The translations under genes and the position numbers were made by a program. 64,000 bases of DNA from Dactylellina haptotyla (taxonomy: Eukaryota > Ascomycota > Orbiliomycetes > Orbiliales > Orbiliaceae): the NCBI GenBank assembly GCA_031310005.1, contig CM062380.1:930001-994000 (forward strand), read 5' to 3'. Shown in pieces: positions 22,919 to 35,281 of this stretch. Each line of letters starts with the position of its first letter. The first letter of the stretch is position 1. Below the pieces are notes generated by a model. That model was given only the letters and a program-made list of their open reading frames with translations. It did no database searches and was not told the origin of the DNA.

Positions 22919-25351
22919 GTTGGAGATCTGGTCGAGAGTTCGAGTTTGCGAGGGGCGGATGAGGGGAGAGAGGGGCGGTAGAGTTCGATGGAAGGGCCGA
23001 TGAGGGTTTTGTCAGATGTAAAAGGGAAGCGGATTTTTTTTTGTTATCGGCGTTTTGTGCACACACACCCCACCACTTGGTAGTCAAACGCTTTGTCTTG
23101 TAGTTGCAGTTGGAAGCAGTCAGAGCAGCCGTCGGTGTCCAGACGAGCGGTAAATCTGAGATGCAGAGAGGTTAGATGGCTGGGTACGGGAGGGAGAGCA
23201 GGGTGAAGGTGAGGACGGACTTTTGAGGTCTGGGAGGAGGTTGAAGTCTGAATAATATGACGGAGGGACGGGGTGGATGCTGGTGGAGGGGAGCCCGGCG
23301 AGGAATCGAAGGTGGTGGAAATAAAGCTGGTGGACAGACGCTGCACCTCAGACTTTTTTTAGGCCCACTCTTTTGCCTTAACACAGCAGGAAACTAGCGA
23401 CAGACAGAGACAGGAGAGGGAAGAGATTTTTTTATTATAGCGAGACCAAGTATCCAGGAGGGGGCTATTCCGTCGGGGGAGCGAGAGGGAGAGACGGCTG
23501 TTATATCTCGAAGCTTCCTGCAGACGAGGGTATCAGAGTCCTGCTTCTCGCCCGTCTGTCGACCAAATGGCTGTTAAGGATTCAAAGCCAGGCAGACTGT
23601 CCCAACGGGACTATAAAACTGGTATCGCGGACTAGCTGTCTTATTACGCCTGGAGCATGCAGGGTACGTACCGGCGTCGTGCCTCTTTCGATTGCTTCTC
23701 GCGCTTGCTTCTTTCTTGCGTTCTTGCAGTTGGTTCTTCTCGATCTCTGTTACTCGGATACGATGCCACTGAAAGGAACAACAACGTGTAACATTCACCG
23801 GCACGGCCTCTCTTTATTCTTCTACCCTATGTTCTATTTTTCTTTTTTTATCCCAATTCTACTATTTCTATGTATTGGATTCTATTTTTTTGTTCGTTCC
23901 AAGATGCCGCTGTTTCGGCTGCTGCGACTCACCAGGACGCCAATAGCGGGAACGCAGTCCGTTTGACTGCAGCAAAACTGCCCCAAACGGAAGCCCAAAG
24001 AAAGAAAGCAAAGGATCCATGAGTTTCCATCGCTTTCCACAGCCTTGTCATCGCCCTTGTCCAGTCGTGTCTAGCTCGCCCGGCCCTGGTTTTCCCTGCC
24101 CCTTCGTCTGGACTCTTCCGGACGGGCTCGGGGGGTTTCTGCAGCCGCCCGCGTACGTACGAGCGATGTATGCGTTGCACCTCAATCTGCAATCTTTCAG
24201 GCACACATATTTTTTATTTTATTTTTTTCACTGCGTATTCAATTTTTGTATGTCCCGGAGCGGATGGAGGACGAGTCGTGCGATTTTGGCTCATGCACGT
24301 ATGGAGTCATCACATCTGATCGATGCCCAGTGCAGTGGGGCTCTCGAGCTCTCTCCGTCCTGATTGACGACTCTGGGCTCGCAATCTGACACAAAAATTT
24401 GGGGATCTCTCGGGTCTTGGTTCTTCGCCATGCAGCCATTCAACCCGACAGGCTCGCTGTGGTCACATGTCTCCCGATTGGCTGTTGTGCCACCATCCCG
24501 CCGGCATTGGCTTAGCCTGATCCCCACCGAGCCAGCGGATGTGTTGGCCGCATCTCTGTGAGAGGTCCCTGATACGAGACCACGGCTGTTTTCTACAGTC
24601 CGTGGTGGTTTTGCCGCTGGCAGTGTGATTGCATTATATTCCTCTCGTTTCGTCTAGTTAATACCTCGTTTTCCGTCCTATTTCCATGCGGGTTCACAGG
24701 TATATTGAGCCATTTCAGGCAATTTGTGGAGATACCAATCCGTTACAATAAGTTACCAGTTTCTGAATTCTGGCAATGATATCGCTGGGTGTGATTTATA
24801 TATAGACTATAGTTATATTCATATATATTAATACTTTATTAATCGAGCTGCTAGCTCTGTCCAGGTTCTCGCTACATGGTTGGAATATATTTAAATGCTC
24901 TCATGAAGGTGCTACTGCAGTGGCGGAGGTGTCTGGCAACTTTCACACTCTAGGAGTCCTCCTATAGCGATAGATTAAAATAAAATCTCGAGTAATTCGA
25001 ATTAAAACGCCAACTAGTATATATCTTTGTAAATACAAATGCTCTCCCCAACTAGTGACATGAGCTCACTATCAGCAAATATCGAGAACGCAATTTTGCG
25101 TTGCGTAAATTTACAACATGCCTTTGGCTTACAAAATACTATATCAGCGTGAGATATATGAGACAAGCCTGAGATGCTGACATTCAAGTGCTCATAGCGT
25201 GGCACTTCGAAGTATTTCATCCCCGCATTTAGTCGCCCGCAGTAGATTGCATATATAATCAATATTTCCTTTTCCAATTAATTGTATATTGTAAACATTC
25301 CAAGCTTATCAGCTTTCCAAACAGTTCGCATTTCCCCGCACAATTGCACAA
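22919..25351. other. divergent promoter region of YDJ1 and the F-box gene
   Basis: About 2.4 kb between two divergently transcribed genes. No coding frame is supported. It is pyrimidine/purine asymmetric near the J-protein start and becomes AT-rich from about 24.7 kb toward the F-box gene, marking the start of the accessory-looking block. Confidence 0.5.
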
Positions 25352-27054
25352 ATGGAGAAGCCTAAAACATCTATTGTCGACATCCCCTCCGAGATTCTCT
25401 CGGAAATAACCTGCTACCTCGACCCACGGGATGTAAAATGCTTCTCTACGGCCTCTCGCAAGCTTCAAAACACACTCGGCCACTCCAACCAGCACATCTG
25501 GTGGCAGCTCCTCAAACGAGGGGTACATATAATTGAATACCAGCCCGAGCGTAATCCGGAGTATTTCTACCCAGAGGTCGACTACTGGTCTCAAGTAACA
25601 GACATACTCACCGCGAAGGAGCACGGATGCTTCAATTGCCTGGGTCAGCATTCACACCAGGTGCACCTGTACGATTTCGTCATTAGCGGGGTATTCTATC
25701 GAACTTATTGTGTGAACTGCGTTAGGAAGCATGTCTGGTTCCCCTTCGCCGGTATCGACGGATTGGATGAAACAGTGGAGCAGTTTGTAGAGGAGATTCC
25801 CTATCGATCTGGGGTTTATATACGAGACAAGGCTTATCTATCTCGAAATACCATAGCATTCCAGAGTGAGTTTTATTAGTTTCACATACAATATATTTAT
25901 ATGGTAATATCCTTGTAAAGATATGCTAACTAGATCCTTCCGGCTTAGGTCTTCGTAGCTTCATCCAAGAGTGGCCGGATGTGGACCCCTCACATGTCCT
26001 AGCTTACGCCATCGGGCGAGAAGCCGTCGAAAAGATGGGCGTATACACTGTCGACTTTTCGCAGAATCACCCGGTGGACTGTTACCGTGAAATCGTCCGT
26101 ACAGATCCCCATTTCGTAAGAGCCCGGTACCCCACTCGAGACGTGGTCGTGATCAGTAACCCCTGGATCCACCACAACGACGCTCGCAAGGCGATTGAAA
26201 CCCAAGTCTCATTGGAAAACCGGGCAGAGGACTCGCGGTTCCTAATTAAATGGAATATGCACCATTCGAACAAGGATAAAGAGAGATCCATAGAGGAAGC
26301 TAGTAAGTATTCTTTCCAAGGTGCTGGTTCGAGAATCCAGGGTTTATACCACCTAGCTGATTACATGAATAACCTCGAACCAGATGCAAAACGATCGATC
26401 TGGGAGCCGAAGGGGGCGGTAATCCATCGCCTGTTGAAATGCCTAACGGAGATATACCGTACAAAGTACCAATCGTTCCACACGTTTAGGCCGGCATACA
26501 GGTTCCGCAGCTACATGGAACGCATCGTCCTGCAGGTTTTAGACCAAGATCCCCGGGACTTCGACGATGACGATGGCGATGGCGATGACGACGACCCTAA
26601 TTCTTTCCTAAATAACATGCCAGTTGCACATCGCATATATATCGTTGCGGACGATCTAAAGGGCCGGTTAACTCCTAGACACAAATTTGATTCCTCCCCG
26701 GAAGAACCGGAAATCGTAGATGCCTGTACCGAGCTGTTGAGGGTGCACCTGGGCGACCCAGGGGAGACAGTTGGTGATTTCCGCAATGTCAGAAACGGTG
26801 CCATGCTATACGGCTGGCTTGAGGTCGAGACCAGGGTCAAGATTACAAAAACTCCTGGTGGTGTTAGCGTCTGGATGAACACTCATGATGATCCCACTTG
26901 TCGGTTTTGCGGGTTTGTCGCGAAGAGACATGGAAATCCAGAGGATGAGGGGCTTGAGGAAAGCTGGAATCATCATGAAAAGTTGGCATGGCATATCTTT
27001 AGGAAGCATAGTAGGCGGTTTGGCGAATCCTGGGATTGTACGATACCAGCATAA
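25352..27054 (+). CDS. F-box domain protein
   Basis: Two exons, 25352-25865 and 25949-27054, giving 539 residues. The intron is 83 nt with a TGCTAAC branch-point-like string. An F-box occupies about residues 7-48 (IVDIPSEILSEITCYLDPRDVKCF), which normally binds Skp1 in an SCF ubiquitin ligase. Cys pairs in HGCFNCLG and YCVNCVRKH may form a small zinc site. The C-terminal part contains an acidic Asp run (about residues 370-380) and a CRFCGF element near the end, but no WD40 or LRR substrate-binding repeat. F-box proteins of this sort are numerous and fast-evolving in filamentous ascomycetes, so the target cannot be predicted. The gene sits in an AT-rich block with other non-core genes. Confidence 0.82.
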
Positions 27055-27307
27055 CATTTTTTTCTTATGAATACCTTCCTACAGCATTGAGTATCACATA
27101 TTATAGAATTGATACTAAAACACAACTAATCGATCATTAATATTAAACAAAACACTGAAAACCTGCCGTTACAAATATGGATTTAACAAGAAGAATAACC
27201 ATAGAGCTGAGACACACATATCTTATTCAGAACACAAAGCCCCAAAACTCCATTCAAAAATATAACACCAACTAGTACTCCCGTACTCCGTCCCCAATCC
27301 CCCCAAA
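27055..27307. other. short convergent intergenic region
   Basis: 253 bp, AT-rich, holding the 3' ends of the F-box gene (plus) and the methyltransferase gene (minus). No other feature seen. Confidence 0.5.
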
Positions 27308-28147
27308 TCATGCCCTTTTCGTAGCAACCCACCTCAACCTCACATACCCAGCAATCCACCTTCCATCTTCCCGTCTCGACACTCCCTCCAAGAGGTTCCT
27401 CGCCAGCTTGACTACCCCTTCCCTCTCCGTTTCATCCACCAGCTCCAAAAACCTCTGCCCAAACATCTCCATCCAAGCCTTCACCCCACCCTCCCCCTTT
27501 TCATCCTCCAAACTCAACTCCGTCGGCCTAGCTTCCAACTCAATCATCTCCACATCGAACCCGCTCTCCTCCAGCATACCCTTCATGTGCATGTCACTGG
27601 GGAAAAACCACGGGTTCGCCTCCTGCACCTGCTCCACCTTCACACCCTTCATCACCAGCGCAGCAGTCAAAGCCACGTGAATCTCGTCTATATTCCCAAA
27701 CCCGCCCATCTCTGCCACGAATTTCCCACCGGGCACAAGACACCCGTGTACAGCTGTGAACACGTTCTTCCGTGTCGAAGGGTCCCGCAGGATCCAGTGT
27801 AGTGCCGCATTACTGAATACTTTATCCCAAGTACCGTTCACCACGTCCGTCTCTTTATCGAGGTACCTGCAGTCCACCAGGCGGGTATCCATGTTTGGAT
27901 AATCATTTGCAGGGAAAAGTTCCCGGCCCGCGGTGAGCAAGTCGGTTGAAGCGTCAAGGGCGAGGATTTGGGAGCAGTGTTTGGAGATTTTGGAGGTAAG
28001 GATTAGATCGCCTGCACCCAGGTCGAGGATTTTGTCAGAAGGTTGCGGGGATAGGAGGGCGGTGATTTTAGAGGTGAGAAGGGGCACGAAGCCCGCGTGG
28101 GCGGAGTAGTTCTCGTGGGTGTAAGAGGTGTTTTTGATTTCCGACAT
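27308..28147 (-). CDS. class I SAM-dependent methyltransferase
   Basis: A single exon coding for 279 residues. The SAM-binding motif I is ILDLGAGDL (about residues 41-49), followed by an acidic residue at the end of the next strand (ILALDAS). Motif II-like FSNAALHWI and the PGGKFVAEMGG loop complete the Rossmann-like fold. The order resembles the UbiE / trans-aconitate methyltransferase superfamily (Methyltransf_11/25 folds). The small-molecule or protein substrate cannot be told from sequence. It is convergent with the F-box gene. The ATG at 28147 is the first in frame, opens MSEIKNTSY and lies directly after an AT-rich leader. Confidence 0.88.
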   Translation of the reverse strand: MSEIKNTSYTHENYSAHAGFVPLLTSKITALLSPQPSDKILDLGAGDLILTSKISKHCSQILALDASTDLLTAGRELFPANDYPNMDTRLVDCRYLDKETDVVNGTWDKVFSNAALHWILRDPSTRKNVFTAVHGCLVPGGKFVAEMGGFGNIDEIHVALTAALVMKGVKVEQVQEANPWFFPSDMHMKGMLEESGFDVEMIELEARPTELSLEDEKGEGGVKAWMEMFGQRFLELVDETEREGVVKLARNLLEGVSRREDGRWIAGYVRLRWVATKRA

Positions 28148-29105
28148 CTTTTATATTCGATATCTCTCTTATATTTAGATGATTTGTAGAGCTCTGAAGT
28201 ATTATACTGGAAATATAAATGAGAGTGACTAATATCCTTTACGATAAAATCGTAACGATGGGTGATAGTTTTACAATATCTCAATTTATATAACTTTTGA
28301 TGAGTTATCAATATAGTATTATCGTCAAAGAGATGAATGATGACCCTGCTAATTTGATATTCCGCTGTGATACCAAAACCAAGCTTCACAATCTGGCGAA
28401 TATTCACGACCTTTTTATACAAAATCCCAATGACGCCAATGTCCCTAAGCATCCATATATCCACAGCACAACTTCACTCTCCAAAGGGGGGTTATCTCTC
28501 CGCCCTCCGATATCGGCGCATCTCGGCTACAAGCGGTCGCAGCGCAAGCGTCAGAGGTGGTCCAGATGGACCAATCGCAGCAGGAGGAAACTTCAGCTCA
28601 ATGCGGCTACTGCCCCCCGTCGTGCGCAACTAGCCCAGGAAATGAGTTTGGATTCCTAGATTATGAGTCTTCCACTAGAGAAGCAGATTCACGTTGTCCT
28701 TTTTGGGAGATATCATGTGGGAGCTGTAGTCGCCGCAACGCAGGGCCAGTCGCCAGGTCAGTGTGTGGTGTTGGGTGTCCGACTTGGGTAATGCCGCTAA
28801 CGTTTCTTGGTAGGATTGGGGAGCTGGTAACACAGCTAACTTAAGGGCAATATGATGATGGTACAATTCATCTGTGAGTTCAAAAATGGCACGGCGCTGA
28901 CGACGTGAACGTCACGCGGGGTAGGTAGGTGGAATATTATTTATTAGACCTATGGTTATACTTCAACCCTTTGATACTCTATACTCTATAATATATCCAT
29001 TTTTACTTTAACTGCCGCGTTCAAGCATCTAGGTCGACACCGAATGCTAGTGAAGATGCAGCATTGCTAAGGATCTACTACCTTCTGAGCTTGCCAATAA
29101 ATACA
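28148..29105. other. intergenic region, methyltransferase promoter
   Basis: The first part is the AT-rich promoter and leader of the methyltransferase. From about 28480 to 28650 the base composition turns GC-rich, with overlapping short plus-strand frames but no recognisable protein. The rest flanks the 3' end of the zinc-finger-like pseudogene. Confidence 0.4.
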
Positions 29106-32100
29106 TCAAATATTTCTTAGCTTACCCTTTCCTTTATCCTTTGAAACAAGGTATAATGCGGCTTCATTTGATCTGTAGTGAATAAATGATGCTCTCAGGT
29201 CATTGGCAACGTCTTTTGTGGTGGCTAGCCTCGCTTTTGTCAAATCGTTGAGTAGTTCCATTCGTTTCCAGTCAAAAGCAGGGTCTGTGAATTCTGATAA
29301 CATCCAGCTCTCAAAGTTTCGACTGAATTCTGTAAAATCGTCGAACGCGAACTCGTGATAATACCGACTTTCGGTTGATGCAGGGTTAACTGGATATCGG
29401 GAAACTATGAGTGTATATTTCTTCTGGTGGGAAATTGATATATCATCGTCTGAGCAGTTTCCGACAGCACTACTAGCGGGTGATTGTGCATGCGAAGGTG
29501 CTGGAGCCCTTGTCTCCGCGATCGAATCATTGCCAGAATATGAGGGATGCATGAAAGTCTCGTCAACACGCCCAGGTTGAGAGGCCGGCCTTCTGGTATC
29601 ATTATTGGAACTTTCAAGAGAGCCTACAAAATTATGATCCTGAGTTTCAAGGTGTCTCTGTTGTATTTGGGGCGGAGAATCTCCGGAGCCTCGGTCAAAA
29701 ACCTCGCAAAGTGGGTCCAATGCGCCTGTCAGGATAGAGTATAACTCTAAAGGAGGTGCGGTCATATCTATCCCAAATTCGTCTCGTATATAGTCCGAAG
29801 AATTCATAAATTGATCTTTGAGATCAGTTGGCGATAGCTGGGCGATTTCATTGAGAGATGTTGCACCGATAATGCTGTTTATGTTGCTGGATCGATTCAT
29901 CGTAGTGAATTGTCGGTCTAGGCTAGCGATAGGATACCCGTCGCATTTATTGCTGGCTTCGGTGCGGTTTTCGTTACCAGTATTTAGTTGACCTAAAGAA
30001 CAAGCGGCCTCTGACTCAGAGTATTCCTCTGCAGCACCAGAATTCTAGCACTGCTGTAAGTTCTGACCCGTAGAATCGAGAGTTCCGAGGCTGTCAGGGA
30101 GCAATCCATCCGCGCAGGTGTCGAGTCTATAATACACCAACGAGGTAGAAGGCTCTGTATTCGGGGACTCTTCCCATCTCATAAAGTTAAGCGAGAGCTC
30201 TAGCATATCGATGTCTAAATATCATTAGCATATAATCAAACCTTAACTTGTTCTTGGGTCAAATGATCTCGATAACTTTCATGGTTCCCTGGCTGCATTC
30301 AAAACAGTGGGTAGCAATGACTCTTTTCCTGGGTGTTGGATTTAGGTTACTTACAGGGAGTAGGACGAACTCTGGGGTGCCACTGGGGATAGCAGCAATC
30401 GAAAACTGCATCCCAAGTTCTTACGTTGCGAATATTTGAGGGCAGTTCATTCATGAAATGATTGCGCCTCAGATGCTCCCTACCATATCATCAATTGTGC
30501 ACAAATACATTAGCATGGTTTAATTGAGAGGCATTTGGGTGTAAGCGTACTTAACCCCTGCTAAATTCTTTCTGTTGATAAACAAGCAACCTGAATGGAC
30601 CATTGGCTCGGCTTTTCCAAACGGACAAGCAAGTTGCCTCCCAAATGATCTCAAGCCATTCTTTTGGTCCGTTTAGGAGGAGGACGTGGATCATCATCCT
30701 CACCATCACTGTTTCCATTGCTATCGCTTTTGCGTTTGTGTGTTTCGTTTCGATTGAGCGTACTATTGGCTTTAGAGGTGCAGAAAGTATCCTGATTATC
30801 CACGATTGCCGAGTTGTCATCGACAAAAGCTCCACTATTGGTTCTGTCACTACTAGATTCATCATTTTCTGTAGAAGATCCTTCGTGGCTCAGGGTAAAG
30901 CTGGTACTTGGTGACCGGGTTCTGGACCTTTCTGCGATCTTGCGAAGAGAAAGTAACTGCAGTACAAAGTAAGCACATCTGATCTTTGACAGATCTTCTT
31001 CGTTATTTGAATTTTTAGGGCTGTCATGACTCTTGTCTGCTGAGCTAACCAGATTGGATTCGCTGCCGGATATGGCGCATTCCAAAGCACCACCTTCAGG
31101 GACTGTACCAGTACTGCTGGTTTCAATTCCCCCTGTGGAGCTTTTACTGACTGTAGGAGAAATCTAAAGATCGATTTGTTGTTAGAGTTAGAGAATCTCC
31201 TTGATTTCGTTCTGCTTTTACATAGCTGCGACTTGTTAGAGACTGTCAGGGTCAATTTTCTCACTATGGGTTTGGCTAGGCCGCTCTGTCCTACACGTGG
31301 AATTTGTCCTTCTTGATCGCTCTTTGGTATCTGATCCACGAGGCTGGTGTTTGCCACTTGCGGTTGACCGCTACCAAGGTTAGCGGTTGCTAGAGGCCCT
31401 GGATATCGATATCCTGTATTGTATTCGCAGCCGCTTCTATTAGTAATGTTTTGGGTTAGCTCGAAGGCAATCTGCTCGGCTAGTTGTCTATTTAAGAACA
31501 GCTTTCCGATAAATCGCAAGAAACAGCCAGATATGCTAGGTTCCTTGTTACGATCATTTTTTGTAGCGGCACCGTGTTGGAGGATAAGTTCTACAACAAA
31601 TTCCAGAGCATTTACTGTTGGTATATAAATCATGAGTACAAACGCTGATGTAGCTTTTTAGTTGAGACTAGACGTAGATACTTACCTGAGGGTGGAACAT
31701 AGTCCTTATGGTTGGGATAGATGTGCTGGTTTAGTGACTCCCAATTGCCCTTGTTTCCTTCCAAAGTGTCCTGGTATTCCTTCACCTGTTTCGACAAGTC
31801 CTCACTGTCGCGAAGTTTGTTGCTAATCTTTGTATTAGCATTACATATTGTATGAAAGCCATTCTGTAGAACCTACATGATTTTATATATGTACTTATAA
31901 CGATGGTCCCGTAAATGAATGTGCTTTCGTGGCTCGTTCATCCATCGAGGGTCCGGGTATGACTCGCACTGCACGGGACCCTCCCCTTCTGGATAAATAT
32001 ATTTATGCGGTTGCCCAGGTAAGCAACCGCAGGGCAAAGTTCCTTCACGAGAGGCTGTAATCGGCTCAGGGCCCTTATTTTGGGGGCCATCTGAGCTATC

Positions 32101-32295
32101 CTTCTCAGATTTTTCCTGGGAGATCTCTTCGCCATCTTTGGGTCCGTTTCTGGTACTTCGGATTTTTTCGAGTATATGGTTGCTAAAACTTAGGTCATGG
32201 AGAAGATCATCTAGATATTCAAGTCTTTTGAAGGTTTCTCTGTTACCAGCGTCTTCAGGCAAGCCAAGAAAGAGACGATTGTCGACCAGTGCCAT
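29106..32295 (-). pseudogene. fungal zinc-finger-like (C2H2-type) protein gene, disrupted
   Basis: Six exons join in phase on the minus strand: 32295-31895, 31822-31686, 31644-31222, 31150-30551, 30479-30355 and 30214-29106. Branch-point-like CTAAT/CTAAC strings precede most acceptors. Exon 4 has a Ser/Asn/acidic stretch ending DDPRPPPKRTKR. It then has LACPFGKAEP and, across the intron, VKEHLRRNH, an FDCCYPQWHP element and PTPYIDMLE. This is the layout of a large fungal family annotated as C2H2-type proteins. Two lesions break it. One base is missing near 30660-30665, in an A run, so the PPPKR and LACPF frames do not meet. A TAG at 30047-30045 interrupts exon 6, after which the same frame stays open for about 310 codons. 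Intact length would be near 930 residues. The N-terminus is uncertain: MALVDNRLF at 32295 is the first in-frame ATG, but open sequence continues upstream. Function is unknown. Confidence 0.65.
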
Positions 32296-33934
32296 CTTAG
32301 GAACTACTTCTGCTATCAAATGCCTCGCGGCTTTAATCAACCTTCCACGAACATTAGAGGTACGTTACATACGGTGACGGATTCCCTGGCAGCGGCTACA
32401 ACTTAAAACTGGCGTAGGAAGAACGGGTTGACATCACCAAGAAGCTCCTTGGCCATCCCGAGTATATATGCAGTGAGCATTGAACACTCAGCCTTGTACG
32501 GCTCTCATAAATTTGTAGCTGAGGCTCAACTTAGCGGGACCCGAATCAATAGTACTTGCTATCCTTGGCATTCATGGATTCGATTTCTTTGTTGCGCTTT
32601 GCCCTTGGCAAGATAGCAAGGAATCAAACAGTGCATATCTTTGGGCCTGTTTTGCTTTTCCCTGTGTCAAAAGTATCACGGCTGGTAGCAAACGCTGTAC
32701 GTGCTTCTCCTACAGAGCTTAAGAATTGGCCTCCAGCTTATATTTCACAGGCTATTTGACTTCCCCAAAGAAAGCGATCCCAGCAAAGAATAAGTCTTTG
32801 TATTTATAATGCCTAGAGAGGATTTGCGGGAATATGCAGCTGTGATGCCCATGCATGCCTCTCAGGTTTTTCCTTCCAGCCTTATATATATACATGTAAG
32901 ATTGGGTTGCGTAGAGATGTACTGTTAGGTGAACCTTCTAAAGTCGCCGGTTGGAGAGGATATCTATGCAACATCTGCGCTGCAGATAGGGCAGTAATTA
33001 GCATTTTCCAGCATCTAGCCGGGCATATATTTCACTATTTTCAATTTCCAAATCCTCTAAGAGGTACTCAACTGAGTTTTGAAATCCTGTACTAATACCC
33101 TTTCAAAGTCGAGACCTAGACCTCCTATTCCATATAGCGCGTTTCTGTGTTGTAACGCGTTATCTTCAGAGGTGGGGGCACCATCCGCATTTTGAAATGT
33201 TCGATTCGAATACATTTTGGTCTAAATCCACAAAATATGATTTAATTAATTTAATACTAGTCTCGGTCCCTCTAATCCAAATTCTCCAAAATCTCTAGAA
33301 ATCTAAAGCTAAATCTATAAAGGTGATTTTATCATAGGCACCAAAACAACCTAACTCATACAAACCAATATCAATATATTACCAAGGCTTTGATTGGCCT
33401 CATTTAAACGGTCGAGTAGATTTTAAACTTTTGTATTGTCTTCTGCACTCCCAGGCGATCGCGGTAATCGATCAGACTGTACAAACGACGCCGATCTCGC
33501 ATATATAAGGTCGCATTAGCACACTCCAGAAAATTCTCCAAGATCAAACCATTAAAGGTAAATACTCACCTCCGAAATCACACCTCCACCCATTGAATGT
33601 CTCGAATAGAGAATGATAGCTAATTAAAACCAAAAAAATTGTAAAAAATTGATTGGTTCGTGTTCTCAGAGTATCCGAGTAGCTTTTATCCGTCACAAAC
33701 ACCGCAATTGCTAGTTGTGATGCCTACCCACGCGTACGCAGGCCTAGGATGACACGGTTCTATCATCATTGATAGTAGGTTTTGGGGCCTGCGATACGGG
33801 AAGTACGGCTGTGTTGACGCTACAACTCGTCTATTACATACGGCACTAGCACTGATAACTTGAATGTGTGATGCGAAACGGTCGTCCCGCTGGCGCCACA
33901 ATCGGATTACCAGAGCCGCTGTATACGTAGAAAT

Positions 33935-33954
33935 CTCCTTGATAAATCAAGGAG
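33935..33954. repeat. short palindrome
   Basis: CTCCTTGAT and ATCAAGGAG are perfect 9-bp arms separated by two bases. It may form a cruciform or serve as a dimeric binding site. No gene lies nearby. Confidence 0.5.
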
Positions 33955-35089
33955 GAAACTCACCGATCCCAAATACTAAGCATTGCCACTATCTTCTTTA
34001 GAACTCCCGGATATCCTTATCAATAGGGACACTATTTCGGTTATTTTTGTTGGACTAGAGATTCTTGGAAGGGATAAAATGTTATAAACGGAAGAATCTG
34101 TGAGGGCAATGTCGGGATACAATGGAATAGTAAGGCAGCAGCTAGGCCGCCCTCCTTTTCGTACTCGCGGGTTTGATTTATACATCATTTTCGCGAAGTG
34201 GTCGAGGGGACAGATATATATAATGTTGTTTCTGAATTTACAAGCGGTTTTAATGATAACTTGCAAATCACAAATATCCCGAAGCTTGATAGGAAAGAAC
34301 TCTGACCGTACACTTACAATCGAAATATCGATATGTGAATTTTAGTATTCATCTTATCCTTTCAAATGAAGAAAAAAAGGCCCATCCTTTGGTTTACTTT
34401 ATAGTATATCGGTGCAAGCTCTCGTACCTATCTATTCTTTTAACTTGCCACTTAATCGTCTCCAATTTAACTGCTGAATTGCTAGTATGCAACAAGTGCG
34501 AGAGTATGCCAACCTCGACGGGACCAATTAGCGCGAATGAACCGGATCTATTGAGGTGGGAGGCTTTATTTCTAGCATTCTATCTGTTAGTGATCTAATA
34601 CGTCATCTTTTACTCTACTTTCTCGTTCACTATATACCTTCTCCCTCGCGGACCAAAGTCCGTTCATTGTCAAGCCACAGGAGAGAGGTTCGAACGCAAG
34701 GAGAGAGCGCGGTGTACAGCAAGTCGGCATGGCAACTGCAGCGGAGAAGAATGTGTGGTCGGAAATGTGTTGCGAGGTGGTTCGTTCGGGGTTGCTCGGC
34801 AGGGCAGTTTTCGATTTTCGGGACGTCTCGGCAGGAAGCTTGCCTGGGCGAGCGGGATAAAAATAGCCAAATATAGCAGACGACATCACAACTCTCGGCG
34901 ATATAAAAAAAATATTTGGGTTATTTGAATTCGCTGAAATTTAAAATAAAAGTACAACTTTTAACTGCTCCCTGAAAATATCTTAATTTAAAGCAATCCC
35001 GTGAATCCGAAATCCGTTACTGTAACGCGGAAAAGAAGAAGAAAGAAAAAGAGTAGTGCGCGGGATGAGAAAAGGAAACCTGCAAAAGG

Positions 35090-35104
35090 TATATATATAT
35101 ATAT
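35090..35104. repeat. TA microsatellite
   Basis: Seven and a half TA units downstream of the kinase gene stop codon. Confidence 0.8.
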
Positions 35105-35281
35105 CCACAATGCAGGCCGATGAGATGAAAGAAAAAAGAAAATGTCCGCTAGCTGTTTTCTGCTATAAAGCCTGTGCCGTTATAAAAATAAAAATATGTA
35201 AAAAAAAAGAGATACTCTTGTGCTAATTAACCCCTACCCCACGTATGCAATCAAAAAGTCAAAAGAAAAAGAAAGCTCTGT

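Larger units (their letters stand above)
32341..35281. other. AT-rich intergenic region
   Basis: About 2.9 kb, with no supported gene. AT content is high, especially 33.1-34.4 kb. It contains a small palindrome at 33935-33954 and a (TA)n tract at 35090-35104. Missing 5' exons of the zinc-finger-like pseudogene could lie at its left end; the right end is the 3' flank of the kinase gene. Confidence 0.5.

Noticed and set aside
23510-23517. GAAGCTTC as a heat-shock element upstream of YDJ1
   Set aside because: Only two perfect units, about 590 bp from the start codon, and also a common restriction palindrome; too weak to call.
28367-28659. Overlapping short plus-strand frames in a GC-rich patch
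   Set aside because: No family motif, no consistent start or splice structure, and three frames open at once.
34685-34710. GGTTCGAAC, a tRNA T-loop-like string
   Set aside because: No acceptor stem, D arm or anticodon arm can be built around it.
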